Assembly (NCBI GenBank): GCA_029948255.1
Contig: JALIZF010001883.1
Location: 310,001 to 374,000 of the forward strand
Direction of reading: 5' to 3'
Length of the DNA stretch: 64,000 nucleotides
Source of the DNA: Telmatactis stephensoni
Lineage: Eukaryota; Cnidaria; Anthozoa; Actiniaria; Isophelliidae
The notes beneath the pieces are model-generated. The model made no database searches, had not been told where the DNA came from, and saw only the letters and a program-made list of their open reading frames with translations. The position numbers and the translations under genes were made by a program. This document shows, one piece after another, positions 23,801-33,871 of the stretch. How positions within the stretch are numbered: position 1 is the stretch's first letter; the number at the start of each line of letters is the position of its first letter.

Positions 23801-26800
23801 CGTTTGTGACATCAAGAAAAATAAAAAAAATAATATCTGAAACTTTACTGAGGCAACTTCCTCGCTTGCCTCATGGTAGATACGGCCCTGCTTTGCCCAG
23901 GTGCGGATTATACTTGAGATAACATTTCAATATTGTGAATTAAATTAAAAGTAATACTTTAAAGTGATATCATTGACATCATCCTTCAGACGACGGCTTA
24001 AGCCCAAAATGTTAGAGGGGAATCGCCCCCTTGCCCCCCCCCCCCCGCCCCCCCCCCCCCCCCTACGCCACTGCTGAGGATGATTTTAACAAACAGTGCA
24101 AAATGCTCAACTTACGTATGTATGCATTATGAGGTTCTTTGGTAACATCTAGCTTGCATGTTACTTGACCGTTGGCATCTCTACGTACTTTGTATTCATA
24201 CCAACCATATTCACCATATAAATAGGTCAGACTAGGAAATAGAAAACAGAACTTAAAGTCGCAGAATTTTCACAGTCATTTTTAAAGTCATTATAAAATA
24301 TTTGAGATATAACGCGCGCGCTGATTGGCTGGCTACCATGTTTATATCAGAGGACAGAGACAATATGGCTCGCTCAAAAAACGTCGAAAATATTTTATAA
24401 AAGCAATATAAAACGATCGCTTATGTCTCTGTACTGTGATATAAACACACTGGAAGATGTAGAGCACTTGAAAAGCAAGAGAAACACTCGGCTACGCCTC
24501 GTGTTCCTAATCTTGCTTTTCTCCTGCTCTACATCTCCCATCGTGTTTATATCACAGTACAGAGACATGCGCGCGCGTTTTATATTCCTTAAATACAAAA
24601 CCTATATAGTCATTGTAGGGCAGTGTTAAAGGTGCAACATGGCATAATAAATGCATGGATTTATTAATAAATAAGCCTTACCTACACAGTCTTGATCCAT
24701 TAGCGGTATTAATGACTAGTATATAATCATAATCAGTTGGCAGCAAAATGTAAGCATCTTTTTGTACATTTTTATGCAATATTTGTAATGGACACTAAAA
24801 TAGAAAAAAATTGACATCGGTTTTATCACAGTATTCATTACATAGCTATGGGTGTTAACGAAAATATTTATTATCTAGACACGAGTGTTTTAATTACTGG
24901 GTTCTCAGGCAAAAGATTGGTGGGGTTGATGGGGAGGAACAAACACCCTTTTGGGGTTTGAAAATTTTCAAAATCTGACAGTTTTCAATGTATGAATATA
25001 TGGCTGGGGGCATATCTGGAGGTTGGTTCCATCATTTTGGCTTCATTCACACTCATGTAGTGTCATTCTGATGTCTGAGTACCCCACTCCCTCCAGCTGG
25101 TTTTACCAAGCAATGATTTTAGCACAGCATTGTTGCATGTAATAGTTGATGTAGTTTAAAATGGTGTAAATGTATGGGGTATGGCAATACCCTCAGCCAC
25201 ACATTGATGCAATTAACACACTGGAAGTAAATGTGTTTTGTACCATAAAAAATTATTTATTAAACAAATAATTTCTTTGTGATGTAAAAGGTCATGTGAC
25301 CCATTCCCTTATAATGAAAATTATACCAAAATGTTAAGTTCAACAAAATATATCGCTTAGCAAAGAATTGTTTCAGGTGATTCTAAGGAATACATTAATG
25401 GCAAATTGTAATTTCGGAGAAATTGTCTTAAAATCCCAGGCCTTATAAATGTACCTGAGTAAAATTTCAAGACCCTCAAAGGGCTTCACACCTGACCCTT
25501 CATGAACCCACTGCCTACCCCCCCCCCCCCCCTAGTGGACATATTGCAGCTGTCATATTGCAACTAACCATGAAACAATTGGATGAGATCCCAAAGATAG
25601 AAATAGGTTCTACAAGATTAGAAGTGATGTTCACAAATGCTGTATCCATTTTCAGTTTGCCAGGAAAAGTCTTGGGGCTTTTGTCTGGGCACTGAGATAC
25701 TTCTGAAATATGAGGACAAATAATAAAATTGTACTATGTAACGGCATATTTCAAAACATATCAAACATCATCAGAGAAGTCAACTTCTGATATGCCTTAG
25801 ATGGAAATTAAACAGAACAAATTATGGATGATAAAAAATTGGATGCTTCGGACTTGAACCATTAAAAAATCCATTAAAATTGCTTGAGTAATAATTGTTT
25901 GAATATTTGTACAAAAGGATCAATCTGAAATGAATGAATGGATAAATGAATAAACAAATGGACAAACAAATGAATGAATGGATGGATGGATGGATGAATA
26001 AGTGGATGGAAATTAATTGTAAAACTAGCCCTATGAATGAAAATGGAACAATCATCGAGATTCTTGATTCTATAATCATTAGTGTGTAGAGGGGGTGGAG
26101 ATTTTTATAGTATAACCATGATTTGTTTCTTTTGGCTGCTTTGTTTTGGTATTGAAAAAATACTCAAGTATTCTAGACCTTTCACAGGGAACCCGGCTTT
26201 ATTCAGCTCTTTTTCTACACTTTATCGAAACGCTAATATTGGGATTCCTGTGACATGAGATCGTTAACTTTATGATCGACATCCGGTAAGCATCCTATTA
26301 CACGCCCTAGTACGTAAACTGATAGGGGATTAAGTTTATTGACTTTCGTAACGCATTCTCTAGTAACCATCAGAAGAAGAGAAGGGCTGAAACAAAACTT
26401 GAGTGCCTGAATTAAAACTCTTATTTAAAATACTTTGAGAATATCAGTTTCATCGATGAAATACCGTCAAACGATTGTCCAATAAATACACTTTATGCCA
26501 GGAAGTTAAAAGTCGTGGAAATCTGAATCGATTCTATGCTACGCTGTGATTTTGAAACGCTGACTTTTAAATTCATGTTCACCGCTACTTGCCCTGACCA
26601 GCGAGCTTGTAAAACGAGGCGTATCTGTAGAACGTTAACCACAAAACAATAGAACTTGACAGTTTAGTGACATTGAGGGCTTGTATAAACATAAATATCT
26701 TTAACAAAAATTCTATGATTCTTACAAGAAATCAACAAGAAGCTACTGAGTTAAGCATCGCTGGGCATTCCTTCTTTCTCACCGGGAAAGGCGGAACAGG

Positions 26801-28161
26801 TAAAACGTTCACTCTAAGAGCAATACACAAGACGTTGACAGAGCTGAAACGAAATATCAAGTTACTTTTTTAACTGGAATCGCTTGTGGTAATCTTCCTC
26901 GTGTGGGTGCCTCAACACTCCATTCCTTCGCAGGAATTAAAGATGGTAGAGGCTCCACTGAGGTTCTCTTAAAACTCACTATATCGCAAAATTGGAATCT
27001 TCAGCTTGGCTAAACATGTCATTTTAAAAATCTCTTGGATAATTGTGTCCCTAAAGAGAACACCACTAGTAACATTTATTCCTCAGCATCGTTGCTGTGC
27101 TTATCAGAATTGAGGACTTGTGTCTTTCAAATTTAAATTGTTTTTTAGCCGTTACAGTTAGCTGACAAGATCTCATTACATTGTGTTACGAACGAGATCA
27201 CCCGCTGCTTCCTATAAATAGCTGGCCAGGGCAAGTAGCGGTGGTGTTGTTACGATGATCTCGCTGTGTTTCATCCCTTCTCTATTTTTGACGGTTACTA
27301 GACTGAGATTCGAATATAATCCCCTTATCAAGTTACTGTTTCAAACAACGCCCGTTAATCAGATTACAACTCTATGTTACACGATACTTCAAAACGATCT
27401 CATATGACACAAGGAATCCCAATATTAGCGTTTCATAGAAAAAAAGCTGAATAAAGTCGGGTTCCCTGTGGACCTTTCAAGCACTCTAGGAAGGTCATTG
27501 CATGACCTACAAGCGAAATTCAATTTCGACGTCTTTTGTCCTTTGCGCTCTCCATGTACAAGCAGGCTGATTGACTGATTGATAAACATCCGTATGGGTA
27601 CAGACTGGAATGCAGATAAAGACAAAAAATACTCTTGGAACGCTTAGATGCAAAACCAAAGCTATACCAACTCATTGGACAAAGTAGTTTGTACGAAAGT
27701 ATCCTATTTGGTAGATGCAGTGAAACTATAGGGAAACTAGGCTGCGTGATAAGATAAATCCTGGATTAATTAGCAAGGTTTCCTAAATTACTGGAATAAT
27801 TGCCTCACAATCTGAAATAACAAATTAAAAAAATATATTAAAAAGGCGTGAAACAGCTTGATGCAGCTTTAATTTAGGAATGATGACCAGGGATCTCGGT
27901 AATGCAATGATACAACTATCTTAAAATGAAATTGGCCTATAAATACTGCTGGAGTTTATATTGTATTAATACAAACACCGAAGAATTAAAACAAAGCTCA
28001 TATAATCTCATGTGCTTGATCTCCGGACTCCGTGAAGTCACTCTGAAGTCTTACATATGACTTAAAAGATTCGACAGGGATGCGAATATATTACATAGTT
28101 ATTTACCTCCAGTTCCTATGCAAAAGGTTCCAAACAACAACACTGCAAAGACCGGCGACAT
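11801..28161 (-). CDS. HGSNAT: Heparan-alpha-glucosaminide N-acetyltransferase (complete, 20 exons)
   Basis: Transfers acetyl from cytosolic acetyl-CoA across the lysosomal membrane to terminal glucosamine of heparan sulfate. Coding exons, 5' to 3' on the minus strand: 28161-28107, 25702-25569, 24794-24682, 24231-24116, 22861-22792, 21617-21556, 20970-20942, 20603-20574, 20494-20433, 20297-20221, 19471-19441, 18899-18760, 18272-18076, 17934-17816, 16623-16497, 16399-16313, 16060-15986, 13449-13379, 12791-12679, 11982-11801. They total 1890 nt and all junctions are in phase, giving 629 aa. Visible parts: a signal peptide ([16 protein letters not shown]); a luminal domain ([12 protein letters not shown]); a first helix ([19 protein letters not shown]); [20 protein letters not shown]; catalytic-type His245 in [64 protein letters not shown]; and [12 protein letters not shown] near the C-terminus. 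These match the human order. The least certain junctions are the donor of exon 13 (18076) and the acceptor of exon 7 (20970), both chosen for phase. Confidence 0.93.
13089..13350. repeat. Dispersed repeat, copy A (HGSNAT intron)
   Basis: The sequence from ATATGGCTAGATAATTTCC through TCTGATATTTTCCCATACAG and GCGCTCGGTTAATAACCC recurs in the same orientation at 37127-37412. It includes the CGCTGCGCTCGGTCCGTAC motif. No coding potential. The copy ends about 30 bp from HGSNAT exon 18 (13379-13449). Confidence 0.7.
15080..15738. repeat. Dispersed foldback repeat, copy A
   Basis: The internal inverted repeat starts TAATACCATGACCCTGAGGG and folds with CTAATATCCCGAAGAAGTCATGG. It is followed by clustered GAGGGACGATTAGTTCTAAT motifs on both strands. 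A second copy is at 49187-49742 in the same orientation, colinear through the TTTACCAATTGTGCGTAACC stretch. Confidence 0.75.
17158..17630 (+). pseudogene. 5'-truncated non-LTR retrotransposon end with (TCTA)n tail
   Basis: The reading frame to the stop at 17469 contains [14 protein letters not shown] and [13 protein letters not shown], the usual C-terminal end of CR1/L2-type reverse transcriptase proteins. It is followed by about 130 bp and a TCTA microsatellite (about 17601-17627). The catalytic reverse transcriptase region is absent, so this is a dead insertion in an HGSNAT intron, antisense to the gene. The family call rests on my recognition of the C-terminal motif. Confidence 0.7.
19647..19886. 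mobile_element. 240-bp MITE, CTGCGTTCACAC ends
   Basis: CTGCGTTCACACTAACTAAA at the left is mirrored by GTTTGTGTGAATGCAG at the right, and the inner TTTAACTAAACCATGTTTAG pairs with CTTGTTTAGTTAAACCAC. No clear target duplication and no ORF. It lies in an HGSNAT intron. Confidence 0.6.
19902..20033. mobile_element. Short foldback MITE
   Basis: CTTAAAATCTAGTGTAAATC at the left pairs with GATTCACACTAGATTTTAAG at the right, and the arms continue imperfectly outward (GTAATGACAAGAAG versus CTTCGATTAC). It lies 14 bp from the preceding MITE, so two insertions sit side by side in one intron. Confidence 0.6.
22308..22585. mobile_element. Foldback repeat rich in TTGCG motifs
   Basis: The left arm (GGTAATATGGGCAACAAAATC, GTGCAACATTTCGCG and on) pairs with the right arm (CGCGAAATGTTGCACGATC, TTTTGCCCGTATTACC) around a centre near 22446. 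Similar TTGCG-rich sequence continues to 22740 and appears at 21160-21340, so this family has hit the region more than once. The ORFs on both strands are symmetry artefacts. Confidence 0.65.
23434..24073. mobile_element. hAT-like MITE with 8-bp target duplication
   Basis: The left end CAGGGGCGAAGCAAGG and the right end (reverse complement CAGTGGCGTAGGGG) are degenerate inverted copies. CTGAGGAT lies directly outside both ends (23426-23433 and 24074-24081). CAGNGGCG-type ends with 8-bp duplications fit hAT elements. A poly-C tract (about 24037-24062) lies inside the right end. No transposase. Confidence 0.7.
24310..24590. repeat. Dispersed palindromic repeat, copy A
   Basis: GTCTCTGTACTGTGATATAA at the left folds with TTATATCACAGTACAGAGAC at the right, around CACTCGGCTACGCCTCGTGT. 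A related copy with a truncated right arm is at 43440-43700 in the same orientation. It sits between HGSNAT exons 3 and 4. Confidence 0.7.
26185..27470. mobile_element. Long-TIR Mutator-like element carrying a captured PIF1 helicase fragment
   Basis: The ends are CAGGGAACCCGGCTTTATTC (left) and GACTTTATTCAGC-type sequence in inverted orientation ending CCCTGTG (right). The 9-mer GACCTTTCA flanks both sides (26176-26184 and 27471-27479). Inverted similarity continues inward for roughly 430 bp: AACGCTAATATTGGGATTCC pairs near 26229/27413, the GGGGATTA block near 26325/27325, and CACCGCTACTTGCCCTG near 26579/27230. The middle contains a broken PIF1-like helicase N-terminal piece and no transposase. 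A host-like gene fragment between long MULE-type TIRs is the Pack-MULE arrangement. It lies in HGSNAT intron 1. Confidence 0.75.
26715..27013 (+). pseudogene. PIF1-like DNA helicase fragment, frameshifted
   Basis: The first frame reads [20 protein letters not shown] followed by the Walker A motif TGKGGTGKT, the start of a PIF1/RecD-type helicase, and stops at 26871. After a frame change in the T-run near 26870 the homology resumes with [20 protein letters not shown], matching the PIF1 block after Walker A in which a TGxAA-type motif precedes TLHSF. It ends at TAA (27011). Walker B and all later helicase motifs are missing. This is a dead fragment inside a transposable element, not an active helicase. 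Confidence 0.8.
28107..28161 (-). other. HGSNAT: HGSNAT start codon and signal-peptide exon
   Basis: The ATG at 28161-28159 (minus) opens an 18-residue hydrophobic leader, then a phase-1 GTAAAT donor. I chose it because leader, phase and position match exon 1 of the left paralog (3215-3281). Confidence 0.8.
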
Positions 28162-28296
28162 TTTGTTCCACGCTATACCAGCACAAACTGTAGAAGTAAA
28201 CATTAACAGACAATGACATACTCGACCGATAACCTCGTTGCCATGTCAACGACGTCTGGATTACATCCCAAAGATGACCATCTGATTCCCCCAGAA

Positions 28297-28574
28297 AAGA
28301 AAGGAAAGGAAAGGAAAGGAAAGGAAAGGAAAGGAAAGGAAAGGAAAGGAAAGGAAAGGAAAGGAAAGGAAAGGAAAGGAAAGGAAAGGAAAGGAAAGGA
28401 AAGGAAAGGAAAGGAAAGGAAAGGAAAGGAAAGGAAAGGAAAGGAAAGGAAAGGAAAGGAAAGGAAAGGAAAGGAAAGGAAAGGAAAGGAAAGGAAAGGA
28501 AAGGAAAGGAAAGGAAAGGAAAGGAAAGGAAAGGAAAGGAAAGGAAAGGAAAGGAAAGGAAAGGAAAGGAAAGG
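28297..28574. repeat. (AAAGG)n pentanucleotide microsatellite, about 55 units
   Basis: An almost perfect AAAGG repeat, pure purine on the plus strand. It begins about 135 bp upstream of the HGSNAT ATG, in the presumed promoter or 5' UTR of that minus-strand gene. Long ORFs on both strands here are repeat artefacts. Confidence 0.95.
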
Positions 28575-28770
28575 TGAGGTGAAGAGAAGAGAGGTACGAA
28601 GAAAAAAGGAATCGAAAATTGTGATTGGTTTTTCGTCGGAATCCTTCAGCACGGAGAGGCTTTTAACTTTTCTTTGCTGTTTTCTCTCGATTTGTTTAGT
28701 TTATGAAACTAACAGTTGACATGAGTGAACAATTAAGCAAAAAATCAAATGACCCTCATTTTAGAATAAG

Positions 28771-28870
28771 CTTTAATAATAATAATAATAATAATAATAA
28801 TGATCATTTATATAGCGCCTATCCAAAATCTCCTCTAGGCGCTTTACAAAAACAGTAACATGCATGGTTG
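28771..28870. repeat. (AAT)n run plus conserved GATCATTTATATAGCGCC repeat
   Basis: An AAT microsatellite leads into GATCATTTATATAGCGCC and then TCTAGGCGCTTTACA. I recall this motif pair as a common dispersed repeat end in invertebrate genomes. It is followed at 28925-29010 by an irregular AAAATTAAATT tandem. Confidence 0.5.
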
Positions 28871-29212
28871 CCTGTGAGCATAGGATGGCGCCTTGGGCTG
28901 CCGCTACACAGTCCGTACCATGAAAATTAATTAAATGGATTAAAATTAAAATTAAATTAAAATTAAAATTAAATTAAAATTAAAATTAAAATTAAATTAA
29001 AAATACACTACAAATTACTGCACTACAAATTACTGTTTAAAATTACAATCAAAACACAATAAAATAAAAGTTCACTGATGCATGATGGCCGTTGGCTCAG
29101 TCAAGTTTATCCGCCCTTTGACAGGTGTTGTTTTTATTCCTGCTGCCACCCTCCTCACCAGAAAGAACCTGGTGGGGGAGCCGGTTTAGACGCCGACGAC
29201 CCGTCCATGTGG

Positions 29213-29980
29213 CCCGGGGGGGGGTACTCCCTATAATGGACTATACGGGGATGCTCCGCCCGAAAGGGGTACCTTTTTCAGGCTACAGGTATGGGAAAGG
29301 GGTCCCTTTTTCCGTCCACAGGTATGGGAAAGGGGTCCATTTTTCATCCACAGGTATATGAAAGGGGTACCTTTTTCGTCCGCCAGTCCAAAGGGGTCTA
29401 ATTTCTTTTATAAACGGTGCAAAGGGTTCAAATATGTTTCATAAACGGGGCAGCAAGTAGCCTCATTCAACGCAGTGAGTATAAGTAATAGATCTATTTA
29501 TAATCTGCTTTTAGCTAAATAAATGTCAACATCAGCGTTAGTTATTGATTGTTTATTAATGACATGGTGACATCTCCGGCATTACAACACATTTGCACTA
29601 TGTGTGGTCTACAAACTACGTGTGGTTCCTGTTTCATTCTTGACTTTCATTGTTGTTCACCACTGCTTGGAAACCTTTCTGCATTAGTGCATGCTTGATC
29701 TCGATTGCTTTGGCTTTTTAGTTGTCTTTTCGCTTTCCAAAGGGTATCAATGGTCCGTCTCCCTTTACCAAAGGGTCTCAAATATTAAGGGTACCTTGTA
29801 AGGGAGAGGTATGTGAAAGGGGTACATTTTAGTGAGAACTATGTGAAATGGGTGCGACTTTTTGAGATTTGATATGTGAAAGGGGTACGAATTTCCGAAT
29901 TTTACTATGTGAAAGGGTAAGGGGTCGGGAGTCCGGGCGGAGCATCCCCGTATGAAAACTTTCGGAGTACCCCCCCCGGG
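29213..29980. mobile_element. hAT-like MITE with CCCGGGG ends and 8-bp target duplication
   Basis: The left end CCCGGGGGGGGGTACTCC is mirrored by GGAGTACCCCCCCCGGG at the right. CCATGTGG lies outside both (29205-29212 and 29981-29988). Just inside, ATGGACTATACGGGGATGCT and the inverted TCCGGGCGGAGCATCCCC continue the pairing. The interior repeats GTATGGGAAAGGGGTCC-like units (29290-29390) and related units inverted at 29760-29920. No ORF of transposase type. Confidence 0.75.
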
Positions 29981-30789
29981 CCATGTGGCAGGTAGTACTG
30001 GGTTACATGTTACCAGTAGCAGGCTCCAACCTGACCTGCATGACCATTTGGATATTTTTGAAGAGATAACGAGTACAAACACTTTAAGAGGGGATTTTTT
30101 TCAAGTTCGAGCAGTGAACGACAAAAACTCCTGAGTTGAAGAATAGCTGTTGTACAAAACTAAAACCATTTCTGTCAGAAAGTTTAAGTTGTTTGTAAGT
30201 AGTTTTGGCCGATAAAAGTTGAATCAAAGTGTTAATCCAAAACGAAAATTTGGACCGAAAATGAGATTTAGGCCTTCATTTGCTCATTTGCTGTATGTTT
30301 TCTTTATATTCAGCTTGAAAGAGCTTAATCCCAACACAACTTCAAGAAAAAGTCTTTGTACAATTCAAAAATCCGTTTTAAACAGGAATTTTATCTTGGT
30401 TCATCAGTTTGTAACCGGTAGAAAAAGGATTTGAGTGTTAATCCAGAACGAAAATTAGGATTAAAACTCGCACGAAGGTGTAGTTTTTGGCGCTTTTCGC
30501 CATTATTGCTCGTCATTGAAAAAGATCTCCTCTTAAGCTTAATAAACTGGCGATGCGTAGCAAAAAATTATTAGCTCAACTTCCTATTTTCCTAAAAAGC
30601 ACCCCATGTTTGATCAAACAGCCAATGAGAGTTTTGATGAAATGACGGTCTTGATGCATGTCCAAATAGCTGTATCAACAAATTCAGGGGTGGATCCAGG
30701 AATCAAAGAGAGGGGAGCGGCCCGGGCCAGAAAACTTCGTGTCTGAAATGGTCTATTAAATGAATGAGTATTGTGAAGAGAAAGATATA

Positions 30790-31330
30790 TCCATTTACAA
30801 AAATACTTCACCAATACGCTTCCAAAGCTCGAGTTCTTGTGGCGCACTTCTTGCTGATGGCAGATCAGGGGAATAATGATATGGACAGTCTGTTTATCTA
30901 AGGCCGACTTGACCAGCTCGTGGAGATTGGCAGGGATCAGCTAGAAGCAGTCCAAACAAAGCTGCTTTGGACAGCCCATTAAAGCGGTTAGTCATTTCTT
31001 GTAGTAGGACGTCGAGGAAAAGAATAAATATGGAGCGTCACGTGACAGTAAGTGGACTCTTGGCTTTCACGTGCAAGTTGCTTCGCAATATTTGTCTGCT
31101 ACAGACACGAGGAATGGTCACTTTTACACCTGCCTTCTTGGCTATCATTTTGATCTTCTCTTTCACATAGACCCTTCAAATTCTGTTTTCGCATTCTTTC
31201 GTATGTGCTGCAAGTGATTCGTTATTACATCGATGCCAGTGCCTATATGCTTCTACAACATCCAGCGTCAAACCCTGCAAAGAGCGGCGAAGAACTACTG
31301 ACTGTCCAAAAAGATATTTGACAGAAGGCA
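30790..31330 (-). pseudogene. hAT-like transposase remnant
   Basis: Minus-strand frames read QSVVLRRSLQGLTLDVVEAY at about 31300, then after a stop VKEKIKMIAKKAGVKVTIPR and VCSRQILRSNLHV (about 31070-31170), then FFLDVLLQEMTNRF near 31010. The order 'RxLQxxTLDVVEAY ... VPRxxxRQxxRxN ... FLDxLLxExxxRF' is the C-terminal half of hAT-type transposases of the 52-kDa-repressor/ZMYM-like group. Internal stops (in-frame TGA near 31180 and others) show it is dead. Acidic coding-like pieces on the same strand at 32930-33100 (SSESEDKEIEDID, interrupted) may be its N-terminal part, separated by the two foldback elements at 31437-32792. Confidence 0.65.
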
Positions 31331-31436
31331 ACACTGATCGATCAAGGGATACGATTTTTGATTTGATGTAACAGTGAGTCTCTGTGCCTAGCTCTATCTT
31401 GGATTTTGCATCCCATTTTCTGCAACCTTTGTTTAA

Positions 31437-31742
31437 GGAGACTTCCTACAATTTCTCTAGTGCTCGACCGGTCTCCTGACCGGTCAACTTGAAACGGCTG
31501 TAGTTCTTATATGAAAGAATCCACAGTTATGAACTTTTGTTCACTTACTACATAAAGACTGTCGTTTGTGAATTGCTTGGGATCTAAAACGGTGACGTCA
31601 TCGTTTCGTCGCTAGGTAACTTCGATGTAAACAAAATACACACCATTACGACGAAAGTTCATAACTGTGGATGCTTTCATGTAAGAACTATAGCCGTTTC
31701 AAGTTGACCGGTCAAGCACTAGAGAAATTGTAGGAAGCCTCC
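31437..31742. mobile_element. Foldback MITE, about 95-bp arms
   Basis: The arm GGAGACTTCCTACAATTTCT, then CTAGTGCTCGACCGGTC and CAACTTGAAACGGCTGTAG, pairs with the inverted sequence ending TTGTAGGAAGCCTCC. An extra GGTCTCCTGACC lies in the left arm only. The loop (31540-31660) is unrelated unique sequence. Confidence 0.7.
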
Positions 31743-31745
31743 TCA

Positions 31746-32792
31746 TACGGAGCCCGATTAGTGCCATGCAAATCTCGCGCTTGATTTTCCTTTTCCCGAC
31801 TTTTTCCCCCGACTTTTGTTTATGTTTATGTTTATTTCGCTTCGCCTAATAACAAACAAGAAACAGACAAACAACAAAATACAATATAGGCAGGGACACC
31901 ACAACAGTGTGACCAATTACTGTGGGCCCAACCTTAACTTTTTCCCGACTTTTTTCTCGTCCTTAACTTTTTCCCGACTTTTTTCTCGACTTTTTTTACC
32001 GCTGACCAATTACAGTGCAGGTTCTCTCTCACTCGTGCAATATTATTTATTGCAAAATAATAGAAAATAAGGAGTTTTTGAGGAAAAAAAAGAAAAAAAT
32101 TAACGAAAACTTTTGATGGCGTGATGTTTGCTAAGGATAATTTTGTTTTCAATCTGCAATAACAGATGAGTTTCGCCGATTTTTCTATAAAAACAACAAC
32201 AACAACAACAACAACAACTTCCAAATCGTGATACAAAACTTATTGCGATTTTGAGACGCAAATACCACAAAAAATGATTGTTCAATATTTGTATTGATTG
32301 GAGTTGAGTAATATTACATTACTGTTTAACCCTGAATTAAAAGTAGGTTTGAATCCTGACTGATATGTAGGCTGGGTACAGACTAGTGTGGTATTGTATA
32401 GGGTGGTATAGACTAGTATAGTATTGTATAGGCTGGTATAGACTGGTATAGTATTGTATAGGTATGTATTGCCTGCTATACTAGACTTCTATATAGAGAG
32501 GTAAATAGATACTGAACTTACTATATGGGACAATATATTTAACGATATATGAAGGACCTACCAAAAAAGTCGAGACTGAAAAAGTCGGGAAAAAAGTCGG
32601 GAAGAAGTTAAGGTCGGGAAAAAGGTAAGGTCGGGAAAAAGTTAAGGTCGAGAAAAAAGTCGGGAAAAAAGTCGGGAAAAAGTTAAGGTCGGGAAAAAAG
32701 TCGGGAAAAAAAGTCGGGAAAAAAGTCGGGAAAAAAAGTCGGGAAAAGGAAAATCAAGCGCGAGATTTGCATGGCACTAATCGGGCTCCGTA
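31746..32792. mobile_element. TIR element with GTCGGGAAAAA satellite ends
   Basis: TACGGAGCCCGATTAGTGCC, continued through TTTGCATGGC and the rest of a roughly 60-bp perfect arm, is mirrored at the right by GGCACTAATCGGGCTCCGTA. Inside each arm lies a degenerate tandem of CCCGACTTTTT (left, 31795-31995) or AAAAAGTCGGG (right, 32565-32755). The flanks share TCCTC(A). It contains a (CAA)8 run (32195-32218) and a GTATAG tandem (32380-32465). It starts 3 bp from the end of the previous MITE. Confidence 0.7.
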
Positions 32793-33803
32793 TTCCTCAA
32801 GGATATAGTTTCCAGACAGAGTAGAAGAAGCTCATGGAGGTCTTCAAAGTCTCATGCAGTGTAGCGTTGAAGGTTCTACCCATCGTGTCTCACAGATTGG
32901 CTTGATCTTTAGTTTGGCAGCTTTCATCTTCGTTCTGTTTTCTTATATATCTGGATCTTCAATTTCATTATCAGCCACGTTGTCAATATCTTCAATTTCT
33001 TTATCCTCTGACTCACTGCTAGGGGCTATCAATGTCATCCTCACTTTCCTCATTTTCCATTTGATTGCTGATGTTCCTCTCTTCATTGACTTTTTATGGC
33101 TTCCGGTTCATAGCATACCTTTTAGGGACCGGTCATTATTTATCGCCTGGGGTGGGGTGGAGGATTTTTGTTGCAACACAGTAAAATTCATCTGATCCCC
33201 CCATAATTCACTGCAGCATTTTAATGATTCCCCCTTGTTGAGGGTTGTTATTTTGATAACCCTCCCCCCCCCCAAAAAAATAGTGGTTCTTAACAATAAC
33301 AATGTTAATACGCAGCCTTCATTTCGACGGTAGTCAAACCTGCATGTTTTTTGAGGTTCGAGTCATACTCATAACCTGATCTTCCCACTGTACATAGCTA
33401 AAGTCGCTGTAGGTCCGTTCATCACTTTCCTCTTTCCAAGGGCTGGAACACAGAGCAATTACAAGCTTAAAAGTGTATGGCTTAAAAATCCAAGGTTTAT
33501 AGCCCATAAAATCTCACTGCTGGTTTATCTCAGCTATCTTTGATGCATGAGATAGGGTTAGGGTTAGCGCTAATCGCATGGACAACAAATTTCTATTACA
33601 TTACACAATAACATATTGTCACGGCGTTTTGCGAACGTCCAGAAACAACATGTAAAAGCCGTAGCCGTCACTTCCCTGGGAAGTTTAATGTTACACACGT
33701 TCAAGTGTGTTTATATCGCTGGTCTATATAACATTCATTCCCTGAACAAGTCTCCATTAGAGACAAAATGCGTCGGAATTAAAAAGAAAGTTTACAACTA
33801 CAC

Positions 33804-33871
33804 TACCCTGCGAGCAGAGTCCCCCTTTACCTTTCGATTAGAAGGTAAAGGGGGACTCTGCTCGCAGGGTA
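33804..33871. mobile_element. 68-bp perfect hairpin element with 9-bp target duplication
   Basis: Two exact 30-bp inverted arms (TACCCTGCGAGCAGAGTCCC and on) surround an 8-bp loop (TCGATTAG). CAACTACAC flanks both sides (33795-33803 and 33872-33880). The whole element is TIR plus loop, one of the shortest possible DNA transposon derivatives. A 9-bp duplication is the Mutator-like signature. Confidence 0.85.

Noticed and set aside
26667..26873. A functional PIF1 helicase gene
   Set aside because: Only the Walker A end is present, with a frameshift at about 26870, inside a transposable element.
28203..28719. Two ORFs of about 150-170 aa with simple repeats
   Set aside because: They are translations of the AAAGG microsatellite.
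32854..33195. 113-aa plus-strand ORF
   Set aside because: The opposite strand looks like acidic transposase-derived coding sequence with frameshifts; the plus ORF is its shadow.
33553..33570. Telomere-like GGGTTAGGGTTAG
   Set aside because: Only about two units; no array.
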